A stretch of DNA of 64,000 nt from Betaproteobacteria bacterium (GTDB lineage Bacteria; Pseudomonadota; Gammaproteobacteria; Burkholderiales; SG8-39): positions 3,660 through 67,659 of the forward strand of contig SHXF01000007.1 in assembly GCA_009693435.1 (NCBI GenBank), given 5' to 3'. A program made the position numbers and the translations under genes. Each line of letters starts with the position of its first letter. Within the stretch, counting starts at the first letter, position 1. Below the pieces are notes generated by a model that was not told where the DNA came from, did not search any database, and worked only from the letters and a program-made list of their open reading frames with translations. Below are positions 1 to 10,078 of the stretch, piece after piece.

Positions 1-1306
<1,306 letters not shown>

Positions 1307-1573
1307 TTCGCTAACCTCCTTTGTGTTCTGACGGATTTCATTAGGCGCAAAAATGTATCCTGCCTGCGAACTGTCACGAGCACGATCGCAGGCAGACCAG
1401 CGCCAATCCGGTGCGACAAGCCGCTCGGACCCGGGCAATACAATCATCTGCATTCCGGTTTGTCAAACCAGCCGATGAGTACGGCCGATGTCCAGCCGCG
1501 CAGTGTCCTGTGATACAAATCCAGGCGAGACAATCATTGTTTCTCAACCCTCCTCTCAAGGAAATGCCCACCC
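1307..1573. other. Divergent intergenic region between acs and the monooxygenase
   Basis: This 267-base gap must carry promoters for both divergent genes. The acs Shine-Dalgarno (1315-1320) and an AAGGA at 1558-1562 before the monooxygenase are visible. I could not pick out a convincing -35/-10 pair or operator by eye. Confidence 0.5.
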
Positions 1574-3259
1574 GTGGCTTCCACTGACAAACTCACAACA
1601 CCCGTAGCCATCGCAGGCGGTGGTCCCGTGGGACTGCTGCTAGCGCTGTTCCTCGACCGGCACGGCGTGCCCAGCGTGGTGTTCAATGCGGAGGACACCT
1701 CGCGCTGGCATCCCAAGGGCAGCACCCACAATTCGCGCACCATGGAGCACTACCGCCGCCTGGGCATCAGCGCCGCGGTGCGCCGCCTCGGCCTGCCCCA
1801 TGACCACCCCACCGACGTGGCCTACTACACCCGCTACAACGCCTGGGAACTGGCGCGCATCGGCATGCCATCGGAGGCTGAAAAAATGGCCGCTGTCGCG
1901 GCCGGGCCGCGCACCGCCCAGGTATTCGAACCGATCCATCGCGCCAATCAGATGTACGTCGAGGAATTCCTGCTTCGCCACGCGCGTTCCCGGCCGAACA
2001 TCACGCTGCGCTTTGGCTGGCGAGTCGATACCTTTACGGAAGATGCCGACGGTGTCCGCCTGGAGACCGAGCGGATCGCGGACGGCGCGCGAGAGCAGTG
2101 GCGCGGCACTTACCTGGTTGGCTGCGACGGCGGCCAGAGCCACGTGCGCCGCACCCTCGGCATCCGCTACCAGGGATTCGACAAGCTGGATCAGGCGTTC
2201 CTCGGCGGCAAGATGGTGTCCACGTACATCCGCGCCCCCTCGCTGTATAGGGATTTTTTCGGCGCGCGCCGCGCCTGGCAATACTGGGTGGTCAATCCAC
2301 ACGCCCGCAACGCCATGGTTGCGCTGAACGGCAAGGACGAATTCATGTACTGGACGAAGCTTGGCAACGCCGATGACGAGCCCGATGACGAGGTCATCAG
2401 GCGCAGCCTGCGCGAGGCCACGGGCGCCGATGTGCCCCTGGAGATCCTCGGACACCGAACCTGGTCGGCCGGCGTGGCGTTGTGGGCCGAGCGGTTTTCC
2501 AACGACAGCCGGATCTTTCTCGCAGGCGACGCCATCCACCTGTTCACCCCCACCGGCGGGTTCGGCATGAACACCGGCATCGATGGCGCAGCCAATCTCG
2601 CCTGGAAGCTCGCCGCCATGGTGCAGGGCTGGGGCGGCCCGCAGCTGCTTGCCAGCTTCGAACAGGAGCGCATGCCGATCGCCAAGCGCAACACCGTGGC
2701 CGCGCGCGAACTGGCAAAAAACGTCGGCGAAGTGAAAGTGCCGCCCGACATGGAAGAGGACACACCGCGCGGCGCGGCGGCGCGGCGCGTCGCCGGCGAC
2801 TACCTGTCCACCTTCGGCGAGGAGTTCGCCTCCATAGGCGTGCAGCTGGGCGTGCGCTACGACGGATCGCCGCTGATCGTCCCGGACGGCACCCCTCCAG
2901 CGGACGACTTCGTCAACTACGCAGCGAGCGGCGTTCCCGGCGGGCGCGCTCCGCATGTGTGGCTGGGCGAAGGCCCGTCGAGAACCGCGCTGTTCGACCG
3001 CTTCGGCACCGGGTTCACGCTGTTGCGGCTGGGCAAAGTCGCCACAGACGCCGCCGCGCTCGTCGCCGCAGCAGGCCGACTTCGCATCCCCCTCGCGGTG
3101 GTGGACCTGCCCGATGTGGAGGCGCGCGACCTGTACGGCCGCGACCTCGCGCTCATCCGCCCGGACCAGCACATCTGCTGGCGCGGCGACGCCCTGCCCG
3201 CCGACTGCGCAGCGCTGCTCGCCACAGTCACAGGCAGCCCAACCGCACGTTCGCACTGA
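1574..3259 (+). CDS. FAD-dependent aromatic-type monooxygenase (group A flavoprotein)
   Basis: A 561-residue NAD(P)H/FAD monooxygenase of the PHBH/MhpA class, which typically adds one oxygen to a phenolic ring. The N-terminal dinucleotide motif GGGPVG is at about residues 15-20. The DG motif (GCDGG) is near 183 and the FAD-ribityl GD motif (GDAIHLFTPTGGFGMNTGIDG) near 317. A thioredoxin-like C-terminal domain, as in the larger phenol hydroxylases, is plausible for residues 440-560. The start is GTG at 1574, with AAGGA 11 bases upstream; the nearby ATG at 1564 is out of frame. The stop codon lies inside the first unit of a tandem repeat. The substrate cannot be told from sequence, but the setting favours a hydroxylated aromatic acid. 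Confidence 0.88.
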   Translation: MASTDKLTTPVAIAGGGPVGLLLALFLDRHGVPSVVFNAEDTSRWHPKGSTHNSRTMEHYRRLGISAAVRRLGLPHDHPTDVAYYTRYNAWELARIGMPSEAEKMAAVAAGPRTAQVFEPIHRANQMYVEEFLLRHARSRPNITLRFGWRVDTFTEDADGVRLETERIADGAREQWRGTYLVGCDGGQSHVRRTLGIRYQGFDKLDQAFLGGKMVSTYIRAPSLYRDFFGARRAWQYWVVNPHARNAMVALNGKDEFMYWTKLGNADDEPDDEVIRRSLREATGADVPLEILGHRTWSAGVALWAERFSNDSRIFLAGDAIHLFTPTGGFGMNTGIDGAANLAWKLAAMVQGWGGPQLLASFEQERMPIAKRNTVAARELAKNVGEVKVPPDMEEDTPRGAAARRVAGDYLSTFGEEFASIGVQLGVRYDGSPLIVPDGTPPADDFVNYAASGVPGGRAPHVWLGEGPSRTALFDRFGTGFTLLRLGKVATDAAALVAAAGRLRIPLAVVDLPDVEARDLYGRDLALIRPDQHICWRGDALPADCAALLATVTGSPTARSH

Positions 3260-3433
3260 GCCTGTCGAAGGGCGCCCACCCCTCCACGTTCGCCCTGAGC
3301 CTGTCTAAGGGCGCCCATCCCTCCACGTTCGCCCTGAGCCCGTCGAAGGGCGCCACCCCTCCGTTCGCCCTGAGCCCGTCGAAGGGCGCCAACCCCTCCG
3401 TTCGCCCTGAGCCTGTCGAAGGGCGCCCCACCT
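3248..3433. repeat. Tandem array of a dispersed CCTGAGCCTGTCGAAGG-type repeat
   Basis: Five units start at 3248, 3287, 3326, 3362 and 3399, with periods of 39, 39, 36 and 37 bases. Each has the core CCTGAGCC(T/C)GTCGAAGG flanked by TTCGC and GCGCC. The same core recurs at 8092, in the 35758 array and inverted at 35939. The units overlap the last codons of the monooxygenase, and the TGA in the first unit is that gene's stop. The outer TTCG and CGAA arms can pair, as in REP-like elements. Confidence 0.9.
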
Positions 3434-3503
3434 GGCCCGAACGCTGTCATGAAAATCGAAAACCTCGATAAAATGCCCGACCGTCTTCTCGCAGGCCAAA
3501 CCT

Positions 3504-4031
3504 ATGACACCTCCCAAGCGCTCCACCGCCCTGCGCCCCATCCCCCGCTGGATTTTTGCCAGCCGCTGGCTGCAGGCGCCGCTCTACCTGGGCCTCATCG
3601 TCGCGCAGGCCATCTACGTGCTGCAGTTCTGGCGCGAGCTGGTGCACCTGGTCGAGCAGGTCGGAGTGAAGAACATCGCCGAGACGGAGATCATGCTGAT
3701 CGTGCTGGGTCTCATAGACGTGGTGATGATCTCCAACCTGCTGGTGATGGTGATCGTCGGCGGCTGGGAGACATTCGTTTCGCGCCTCGACCTCGATGAA
3801 CATCCGGATCAGCCCGAATGGCTGTCGCACGTCAATGCCGGCGTGCTGAAAGTCAAACTCGCGACGGCCATCATCGGCATCAGCTCCATCCACCTGCTGA
3901 AGACCTTCATCAACGCCTCTGCCTACGACGAAAAGACGCTGATGTGGCAGACGGTGATACACATGGCCTTCGTGGTGTCGGCGATCGCGATTGCCTTCAC
4001 CGAGCGCCTGGCTCAGTCAAACCCCCATTGA
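3504..4031 (+). CDS. YqhA/UPF0114 family inner-membrane protein
   Basis: A 175-residue membrane protein matching the YqhA (UPF0114, TIGR00645-like) family in length and sequence. Hydrophobic segments lie at about residues 20-45, 65-95, 110-130 and 145-170. The family-like stretch [14 protein letters not shown] sits in the middle. The function of the family is not established. It begins at ATG 3504 just after the repeat array and ends 32 bases before the fumarase start, so the two may be cotranscribed. I see no regulatory signal. Confidence 0.82.
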   Translation: MTPPKRSTALRPIPRWIFASRWLQAPLYLGLIVAQAIYVLQFWRELVHLVEQVGVKNIAETEIMLIVLGLIDVVMISNLLVMVIVGGWETFVSRLDLDEHPDQPEWLSHVNAGVLKVKLATAIIGISSIHLLKTFINASAYDEKTLMWQTVIHMAFVVSAIAIAFTERLAQSNPH

Positions 4032-4063
4032 ACGACCGGGGCGAACCCGGGAGGAACCACGCC

Positions 4064-5599
4064 ATGACCACGATCAAACAGGAAGACCTCACGCAAAGCG
4101 TCGCCGACGCCCTGCAACACATCAGCTACTACCATCCCAGGGACTACATCCAGCATCTGGGCCGCGCCTACGAGCGCGAACAGTCCCCGGCGGCGAAGGA
4201 CGCGATCGCGCAGATCCTCACCAATTCGCGGATGTGCGCCGAAGGAAAACGTCCCATCTGCCAGGATACGGGCATCGTCAACGTGTTCCTCAAGATCGGC
4301 ATGGAGGTGCGCTGGAGCGGCTTTGGCGGCGCCATCGCCTCCATTGCCGACGCCGTTAACGAAGGCGTGCGCCGCGCATACCTCGATCCGGACAATACCC
4401 TGCGCGGCTCGATACTGTCCGACCCGCTGTTCACGCGCAAGAATACGAAGGACAACACCCCTGCCGTGATCCACATGGAGGTGGTCCCCGGCGACGGCGT
4501 CGATGTGACCGTCGCGGCCAAGGGCGGCGGCTCGGAGAACAAATCCAAATTCGTCATGTTGAATCCCTCCGACAGCGTGGTCGACTGGGTGCTGAAGACG
4601 GTCCCGCTCATGGGCGCCGGCTGGTGCCCCCCGGGCATGCTGGGCATAGGCGTCGGCGGCACCGCGGAGAAGGCCATGCTGCTGGCCAAGGAATCGCTGA
4701 TGGAACCGCTGGACATGCACGAACTCCTCGCGCGCGGCCCGCAAAACAAATTGGAGGAACTGCGCATCGAGTTGTACACCAAGGTCAATGCACTCGGCAT
4801 AGGCGCGCAGGGCCTGGGCGGACTGTCCACGGTACTCGACGTGAAGATCCGGGATTACCCGACGCACGCCGCCTCCAAACCGGTGGCGATGATCCCGAAT
4901 TGCGCCGCCACCCGCCATGCGCACTTCGTGCTGGATGGCTCCGGCATCGCCGAACTCGAAGTGCCCTCGCTGGATGACTGGCCTAGCGTCACCTGGACCG
5001 CCTCTGCAAGCGCCAAACGCGTAAACCTCGACACGCTCACGCGCGAAGAAGTGGGCAGCTGGAAGCCGGGCGACATCCTGCTGCTGAGCGGTCGCATGCT
5101 CACCGGACGCGACGCCGCACACAAGCGCATCGATGACATGCTGAAGAAAGGCGAGAAGCTGCCGGTGGACTTCACCAACCGCGTGATCTACTACGTCGGC
5201 CCGGTGGACCCGGTCAAGGGCGAAGTGGTCGGCCCCGCGGGCCCGACCACCGCCACCCGCATGGACATGTTCACCGAGATGATGCTGGCGAAGACCGGCC
5301 TCATCGGCATGATAGGCAAGGCCGAGCGCGGGCCGGTGGCGATCGAGGCGATACGCAAGCACAAGGCGGCTTACCTGATGGCCGTGGGCGGCGCCGCGTA
5401 TCTGGTCGCCAAGGCGATACGCAAGCAGAAGACGCTCGCTTTCGAAGACCTGGGCATGGAGGCCATCTACGAATTCGAAGTCAAGGACATGCCAGTGACG
5501 GTGGCCGTCGATGCCGCCGGCGTCTCGGTGCACAACACCGGCCCCGCGGAATGGGAAAAGCGCATCCGGGAATTCAGGATACCAGTGGCGGTTGCGTAA
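4064..5599 (+). CDS. fumA: Class I (iron-sulfur) fumarate hydratase
   Basis: Interconverts fumarate and malate in the TCA cycle. The 511-residue protein is a single chain of the FumA/FumB type, with an N-terminal alpha-like domain (about 1-300) and a C-terminal beta-like domain (about 315-511, including GEVVGPAGPTTATRMD). Three cysteines fit the [4Fe-4S] ligands: C66 (ICQDTG), C188 (WCPPGM) and C280 (NCAATRH). The start is ATG 4064 after GGGAGGAA; the open frame continues further upstream but overlaps the membrane protein. A GC hairpin follows the stop. Fumarate is also an end product of some ring-cleavage routes, which may explain the neighbourhood, though that link is inference. fumB would be an equally good name. 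Confidence 0.93.
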   Translation: MTTIKQEDLTQSVADALQHISYYHPRDYIQHLGRAYEREQSPAAKDAIAQILTNSRMCAEGKRPICQDTGIVNVFLKIGMEVRWSGFGGAIASIADAVNEGVRRAYLDPDNTLRGSILSDPLFTRKNTKDNTPAVIHMEVVPGDGVDVTVAAKGGGSENKSKFVMLNPSDSVVDWVLKTVPLMGAGWCPPGMLGIGVGGTAEKAMLLAKESLMEPLDMHELLARGPQNKLEELRIELYTKVNALGIGAQGLGGLSTVLDVKIRDYPTHAASKPVAMIPNCAATRHAHFVLDGSGIAELEVPSLDDWPSVTWTASASAKRVNLDTLTREEVGSWKPGDILLLSGRMLTGRDAAHKRIDDMLKKGEKLPVDFTNRVIYYVGPVDPVKGEVVGPAGPTTATRMDMFTEMMLAKTGLIGMIGKAERGPVAIEAIRKHKAAYLMAVGGAAYLVAKAIRKQKTLAFEDLGMEAIYEFEVKDMPVTVAVDAAGVSVHNTGPAEWEKRIREFRIPVAVA

Positions 5600-5653
5600 C
5601 TGGAGGGCGGAGCAGGGGCCCCGCTTGCGGGGATGCGACCCCGGAAGTTCGCC

Positions 5654-5670
5654 GGCCCGCAAAGCGGGCC
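5654..5670 (+). terminator. GC hairpin downstream of fumarase
   Basis: A perfect 7-bp stem GGCCCGC/GCGGGCC with loop AAA, 55 bases after the fumarase stop, followed by TATTAAG. A second GC-rich dyad (GGCCCCGCTTGCGGGG) lies just upstream. There is no real T-tract, so termination is probable rather than certain. Confidence 0.5.
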
Positions 5671-5742
5671 TATTAAGATGCCTCCAAGCGCAGGACCATT
5701 GCATCCTACTGCGAACGACCAACAAACCGAGGCGACGCACCC

Positions 5743-6714
5743 ATGAATCGAACCACCAAGCGCGCGCGCTGCATCGCCCTCGCGGCCGTGCTCCTCGCTG
5801 CTGCAAGCGCCTGTGCGCAGTACCCGACGCGCGCAGTGCGACTGATTCTGCCTAACCCGCCGGGCGGCGCAACCGACACGCTGGGACGGGTGCTCGCGCC
5901 GCGCCTTGCGGAAGCGCTCGGTCAACCGGTGGTGGTGGAAAACCGGCCGGGCTCCAACGGCAACATCGCCGGCGAACTCGTGGCGAAATCCGCGCCGGAT
6001 GGATACAGCCTGCTGCTCGCCAACGACAGCCAGATCGTGGTGAACCCGCACCTTTATTCGAAAATGCCGTTCGATGTATTGAAGGACATCGTGCCGGTGG
6101 CCTCGGTGGCCTATGCGCCGGTGCTGCTGGGCGTGGTCGCCACGCTGCCGGTCAAGGACTTCGCCGAGTTTCTCGCCTACGCGCGCCGCGCCAACCCATC
6201 GCTGGCGTATGCCTCTATCGGCAACGGCAGCCAGCACCATCTCGCCATGGAAATGCTGAAGGCCCGCGCCGGCATCAACCTGGTCCACATTCCCTACAAG
6301 GGCGGTGGACCGGCGGCGCTCGCCATGCTCTCGGGCGACGTATCCGCCATGTTCGGCGGCACCTCCATCCTGGTTCACGTCAAGACCGGCAAGGTGAAAA
6401 TCATCGCGACCTCCGGCAAGACGCGCCATCTCGGTTTTCCCGACCTCCCCACGATAGGCGAGTACTACCCCGGATACGAAAGTGGCACCTGGCTCGCCGT
6501 GTACGCGACGGCCGGAACGCCTGCGCCGGTGATAGCCCGGCTGCGCGGCGAAATCAACAAGCTGCTCGCCGACCCTGAATTCAAAACACGCCTCGCCAGC
6601 GTGGGCGGCATGGAGGCGTTCCAGACGACCCCCGAGGCGTTCGACGACATCGTCCGCGCCGACCACGCCAAGTACGGCCAGGTGGTAAAAAGCATAGGCG
6701 CAACCATCGACTGA
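5743..6714 (+). CDS. Tripartite tricarboxylate transporter receptor, Bug family
   Basis: A 323-residue periplasmic solute-binding protein of the Bug/TctC family. Residues 1-26 form a Sec signal peptide ending in ACAQ. The Bug hallmarks follow: YPTRAVRLILPNPPGGATD, VENRPGSNGNIAGELVAKSAPDGY, the LVHIPYKGGGPA loop in the middle and GTPAPVIARL near the end. Members of the family bind carboxylic acids with high affinity and pass them to a TctA/TctB membrane pair. None is adjacent; the nearest TctAB is at 61051. It lies downstream of fumarase, separated by a hairpin. The ligand is unknown. Confidence 0.9.
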   Translation: MNRTTKRARCIALAAVLLAAASACAQYPTRAVRLILPNPPGGATDTLGRVLAPRLAEALGQPVVVENRPGSNGNIAGELVAKSAPDGYSLLLANDSQIVVNPHLYSKMPFDVLKDIVPVASVAYAPVLLGVVATLPVKDFAEFLAYARRANPSLAYASIGNGSQHHLAMEMLKARAGINLVHIPYKGGGPAALAMLSGDVSAMFGGTSILVHVKTGKVKIIATSGKTRHLGFPDLPTIGEYYPGYESGTWLAVYATAGTPAPVIARLRGEINKLLADPEFKTRLASVGGMEAFQTTPEAFDDIVRADHAKYGQVVKSIGATID

Positions 6715-6780
6715 ACCCAAGACACGGCCGCAACTCAATGCGCCGGTGTCGCCCGCGAGCCTTCAACGACAGGAATTCCC

Positions 6781-7017
6781 ATGCCCGATCCCGCAGCCAA
6801 ACCCGACGACACCCTGACCATCATCGGCCGGGAGATTGCCGCCACCCAGGGCGCGCTGCTCGCGCTCGCCTCGCTCTTCGCCCGCCACGGTGACCCCACG
6901 GCCGTGGTGCAGCACCTGGTGGCGATCAAGGTCAACGCCGAGAAGGAAGCCAACAGCGCCGCCTTCGTGCGCCTCATCGACCAGATGATAGAGGTGGTGC
7001 GGCCGCCGCTGCACTGA
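6781..7017 (+). CDS. Small hypothetical protein
   Basis: A 78-residue acidic, probably all-helical protein starting at ATG 6781 after an AGGA at about 6770. It has no signal peptide, transmembrane segment, cysteine or recognisable motif. It follows the Bug receptor by 66 bases on the same strand and has good coding character. I do not recognise the family and no function can be assigned. Confidence 0.6.
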   Translation: MPDPAAKPDDTLTIIGREIAATQGALLALASLFARHGDPTAVVQHLVAIKVNAEKEANSAAFVRLIDQMIEVVRPPLH

Positions 7018-7242
7018 AGCGCCGCACCGCCGCCCTATTTATATCGAAAATAATCGAAAAGTGCCCGTAGATATCCGTAGAATAGGCATGAGTACAAATT
7101 AATTTAATGAATTTTTGCAGGGGCAAGGCGCTGGCGCCGGTCGCATCGGCAAGCCATGATCGCGGCACGGGTGACGCCACACCACGGCGCATCACCTGAG
7201 CGCGCAAGAACAATCAATCACAATCAATCGAGGAGACAACAC
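7018..7242. promoter_or_regulatory. AT-rich upstream region of the deacetylase gene
   Basis: Bases 7035-7115 are markedly AT-rich (TATTTATATCGAAAATAATCG, ATTAATTTAATGAATTTTTG) in an otherwise GC-rich window. This is the likely promoter region of the deacetylase gene. Several -10-like hexamers are possible, so I do not name one. Confidence 0.35.
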
Positions 7243-8085
7243 ATGCACACCTGGCCCAAAAACAAGCGCATCGCAGTCACCGTATGCGTGATGCTGGAAC
7301 TGTGGTCGGAGGGCAACGCGCCGCAGTACGGCCCGAACACCACGTCGCTCAAGCCCGGCACCGTCGACCATAGCCGCATCGCCTGGTCGCACTATGGCGC
7401 GACAGAGGGTGTGTGGCGCTTCCTGCGCATTCTGGAGCGCCAGAAAGTGCCGGCGACCTTCCTGCCCAGCGGCCGCGTGCTGGAACTGTACCCGGATGCG
7501 ATACGCGCCATCGACAAGGCCGGCCATACACTGGCGGCGCACTCCTACACCCAGGACACGATACTCAGCCAGTTGTCGGCGGAGGAAGAGCACGCCGTCA
7601 TCAAGCGTTGCGCTTCGCTGTTCGAAGGCGTGCTCGGCAGGCGTCCCGAAGGCTGGGGCAGCCCGGTGGTGAGTTTCACGCCGCACACCAACGACTTCCT
7701 GGTCGATGAAGGCTTCCGCTGGCACGTGGACGTGTACGACTCCGACCTGCCACGCGTGATCGATACAAAAAAGGGTCGCATCGTCTCCATCCCGAACTCC
7801 GACTACTCCGACAACCGCGTGTTGAAGGGCAATCCGCTGGATCTGTTCGATGTCTACCGCGAAGCCTTCGACTATCTCTACAAGAACGAGCCGGGCAGCA
7901 TGCTGGGTCTCGCGTTCCACTGCCACACCGGCGGCCGGCCGCTGATCGCCGCAATGCTGGACAAGATCCTCGGTTATATCGGCCAGCACGAGGACGTATG
8001 GTTCGCGCGCCACGGCGACCTGGCGCAATGGGCGCTGGACAACGACAATCGTTCCACCTACGCCGCGCGGCAACGTGGCGCGTGA
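7243..8085 (+). CDS. Polysaccharide deacetylase (CE4/NodB-like) family protein
   Basis: A 280-residue cytoplasmic protein of the NodB-homology superfamily, resembling the PuuE/allantoinase-like and peptidoglycan-deacetylase-like branch. KRIAVTVCVMLELWSEG opens the barrel; the segment VPATFLPSGRVLELYPDAIRAIDKAGHTLAAHSYTQ matches the region carrying the conserved His of these enzymes. FHCHTGGRP near residue 225 is near the C-terminal catalytic area. The start is ATG 7243 with AGGAG at 7231-7235; an in-frame ATG at 7156 lacks support. It stands alone after the AT-rich region. In catabolic loci such proteins often act on C-N bonds of small molecules, so sugar deacetylation should not be assumed. 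Confidence 0.82.
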   Translation: MHTWPKNKRIAVTVCVMLELWSEGNAPQYGPNTTSLKPGTVDHSRIAWSHYGATEGVWRFLRILERQKVPATFLPSGRVLELYPDAIRAIDKAGHTLAAHSYTQDTILSQLSAEEEHAVIKRCASLFEGVLGRRPEGWGSPVVSFTPHTNDFLVDEGFRWHVDVYDSDLPRVIDTKKGRIVSIPNSDYSDNRVLKGNPLDLFDVYREAFDYLYKNEPGSMLGLAFHCHTGGRPLIAAMLDKILGYIGQHEDVWFARHGDLAQWALDNDNRSTYAARQRGA

Positions 8086-8091
8086 GCGTTG

Positions 8092-8116
8092 CGTTCGTCC
8101 TGAGCCTGTCGAAGGA
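8092..8116. repeat. Single copy of the CCTGAGCCTGTCGAAGG dispersed repeat
   Basis: One unit (GTTCGTCCTGAGCCTGTCGAAGGAC-like) lies 7 bases after the deacetylase stop. It shares the core of the arrays at 3248 and 35758. Confidence 0.85.
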
Positions 8117-8178
8117 CATCTGCCGTACTCCGAAGTTAGTATTACTCTTGTAACACCCTTACCGATGCCGAGGCCGCC

Positions 8179-8463
8179 ATGCCTGCCGTCACGCTGAAAT
8201 TGCCGGACGATCTCAAGTCGCGGATCAACGCACTTGCCGCCGCCAGCGGCAAATCGCCCCACGCCTTCATGGTCGACGCGCTCACCGCCCAGACCGCGCA
8301 ACAGGAAAATCGGCGCGCGTTTGTTCAATCGGCACTCGAAGCGCGGGAGAACGTCGCCCGCTACGGCCTGGTACACGAGGCAGCCGATGTGCACAAATGG
8401 CTGCTCGCCCGCGCTGCCGGCAGAAAAGCGAAGCCTCCTCGCGTAAGGAAGCTGGCGAAATAG
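8179..8463 (+). CDS. Ribbon-helix-helix antitoxin (ParD/CopG type)
   Basis: A 94-residue protein with an N-terminal RHH DNA-binding fold: the strand VTLKLPDDLKSRI (residues 4-16) is followed by two helices including GKSPHAFMVDALTA. The C-terminal half is charged and basic, suited to toxin binding. It precedes the ParE-like toxin gene by 4 bases, the usual antitoxin-first order. Such antitoxins repress their own operon, but I cannot see a clear operator. The start ATG 8179 follows a weak GAGG. Confidence 0.8.
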   Translation: MPAVTLKLPDDLKSRINALAAASGKSPHAFMVDALTAQTAQQENRRAFVQSALEARENVARYGLVHEAADVHKWLLARAAGRKAKPPRVRKLAK

Positions 8464-8467
8464 CATC

Positions 8468-8767
8468 GTGCCGGGCGTCGTCTACGCACCACGAGCGCTG
8501 CGCGACCTCGAACGGCTGCGGGATTTCCTCGCGGAGCATGATACCGATGTCGCCCTCGCGGCAGCGCACGCTATCGCGGATGCGGTAGCGGCGCTGGAAC
8601 GCCATCCCTTGATCGGCCGAACGGTCGAGAACGGCTTGCGCGAGCTGGTCATTTCGCGAGGCCGTACCGGATATGTCGCGTTGTATGACTATCTCGAAAT
8701 CATCGACGCGGTTGTCATTCTGGCGGTGCGGCACCAGCGCGAGTCCGGGTTCGCGCAAGACAAGTGA
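8468..8767 (+). CDS. RelE/ParE family toxin
   Basis: A 99-residue protein of the RelE/ParE fold: VVYAPRALRDLERLRDFLAEHD for helix 1, LERHPLIGRTVENGLRELVISRGRTGYVALYDY for the beta sheet and VILAVRHQRE for the last strand. The arginine in AVRHQRE is typical of the family. It starts at GTG 8468, four bases after the antitoxin stop, so the pair is translationally coupled. ParE members poison gyrase and RelE members cleave mRNA; the sequence alone does not decide which. Confidence 0.82.
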   Translation: MPGVVYAPRALRDLERLRDFLAEHDTDVALAAAHAIADAVAALERHPLIGRTVENGLRELVISRGRTGYVALYDYLEIIDAVVILAVRHQRESGFAQDK

Positions 8768-8968
8768 GTGATGTTTATTTCACTCCGAAGAGGAAGATTT
8801 CCAGCTGCATCGCGCCCGGGGAGCTCCTCGAATTGAATAGGCATGCTGGAGAACTGCACTCCAGGTGGTACGCCGATTTCCCCAATCTGCGTTCGCCGTA
8901 GCGTAGCCTTGGAATTTTCTGAACGAAATCAAGTTTGTGCAATTCGAGCCATAGGAGACAGTTCTTTT

Positions 8969-9967
8969 ATGAACACTACACCCGCCATTCGCCGATCCCG
9001 TGCCGCTAAGACGATCGCCGCCATCGCCGCCCTGGTCTTCGCCTTTACCGCGCTCCCCTCGCACGCCGCGGACGAGGTCTATCCGTCACGCCCGGTCCGC
9101 CTCATCGTCACCAACCTGCCCGGTGGCCAGGCCGATGGCATCGCGCGCCTGCTGGCGCAGATGCTGGGATCGCGACTCGGCCAGACGGTGATCGTCGAGA
9201 ACCGCGTCGGCGCGACCGGCCAGATCGCCACGGACGCCGTGATCAAGGCGCGACCCGACGGCTACACCATCATGCTGGCGAGCGCCGACACGGTGCTGCT
9301 GCCGGCCACGCGGCTCACGGCGCCCTACGATCCGGTCAGGGATTTTTCGCCCGTCGCGACGCTGTCGAGTTCCCCCATGGTGATATCCATCCACCCCAAA
9401 GTGCCCGCGGCGAACCTGGCGGAACTGGTGGCGTACGCCAAAGCCAACCCCGGCGCCATCCGCTACGGCTCGCACGGCATAGGCGGCGTGCTGCACCTCA
9501 TAGGCGAGATGCTGCGGTTGCGCGCCGGCATCGACATCGTGCACGTCCCCTACAAGGGCGGCTCGGAAGCTGCGACCGCGGTGATTGCCGGCCAGGTGGA
9601 AATGGGCGTGATGGGCATACCCAGCGTATCCGGACGCCGCGAGCAGTTGCGGGTATTGGCGCAGACCGGCAGCGCGCGCCATCCGGCGCTGACCGACGTG
9701 CCGACCACGCGCGAGGCGGGCTTTGCCGAAGTGTTCGCCATCAACTGGTTCGGCATCCTCGCGCCGTCCAATACACCGTCTGCCATCACCGGCCGCCTCA
9801 ACACCGAGATCAACGTCATCCTCGCGCAGGAGAATTTCAAACAGGGCCTGCTGCGCTTCGGCGCAGAACCCTTCGCGCAATCGGTCGGCGACTACGGCCG
9901 CTTCATTGCCGATGACACGAAACGCTGGGCCACCGTGGTGCTGAATGCCGGTGTGCCGAGGCAGTAG
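8969..9967 (+). CDS. Tripartite tricarboxylate transporter receptor, Bug family
   Basis: A 332-residue Bug/TctC-type periplasmic receptor. The signal peptide (residues 1-34, ending SHAAD) is followed by YPSRPVRLIVTNLPGGQADG, VENRVGATGQIATDAVIKARPDGY and VHVPYKGGSEAATAV. The start is ATG 8969 after ATAGGAGACA; an in-frame ATG at 8843 has no ribosome site and would precede the signal peptide by 42 residues. The gene stands alone. Its last eight codons are echoed 72 bases downstream by a remnant of a second copy. Ligand unknown. Confidence 0.9.
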   Translation: MNTTPAIRRSRAAKTIAAIAALVFAFTALPSHAADEVYPSRPVRLIVTNLPGGQADGIARLLAQMLGSRLGQTVIVENRVGATGQIATDAVIKARPDGYTIMLASADTVLLPATRLTAPYDPVRDFSPVATLSSSPMVISIHPKVPAANLAELVAYAKANPGAIRYGSHGIGGVLHLIGEMLRLRAGIDIVHVPYKGGSEAATAVIAGQVEMGVMGIPSVSGRREQLRVLAQTGSARHPALTDVPTTREAGFAEVFAINWFGILAPSNTPSAITGRLNTEINVILAQENFKQGLLRFGAEPFAQSVGDYGRFIADDTKRWATVVLNAGVPRQ

Positions 9968-10012
9968 GGCACAGCTTCAGCGCGCCGAATACCGGTGGGG
10001 GCAAATGCGGTC

Positions 10013-10039
10013 ATGAATGCAGGCGTGCCGAGGCAGTAA
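10013..10039 (+). pseudogene. 3' tail of a lost Bug receptor gene
   Basis: Bases 10013-10039 encode MNAGVPRQ and a stop. The preceding gene ends LNAGVPRQ and a stop at 9941-9967. The two 27-base segments differ at only a few positions. This is best read as the surviving 3' end of a tandem paralogue removed by deletion, but a short local duplication would look the same. Confidence 0.6.
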
Positions 10040-10078
10040 CCGGCCTGCGGTAAATCGCGCTCCGGCGTGATACGGGCA

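Noticed and set aside
1640..3256. Long minus-strand open frame opposite the monooxygenase gene
   Set aside because: It is the antisense shadow of a gene with clear FAD motifs; the product is His/Arg/Ala-rich and has no recognisable domain. The same holds for the frames at 4013-5806, 7192-8466, 32942-34812, 42936-45155 and 48526-49947.
7018..7242. Riboswitch or small RNA in the AT-rich gap
   Set aside because: No recognisable conserved core or strong paired structure was visible; base composition alone is not enough.
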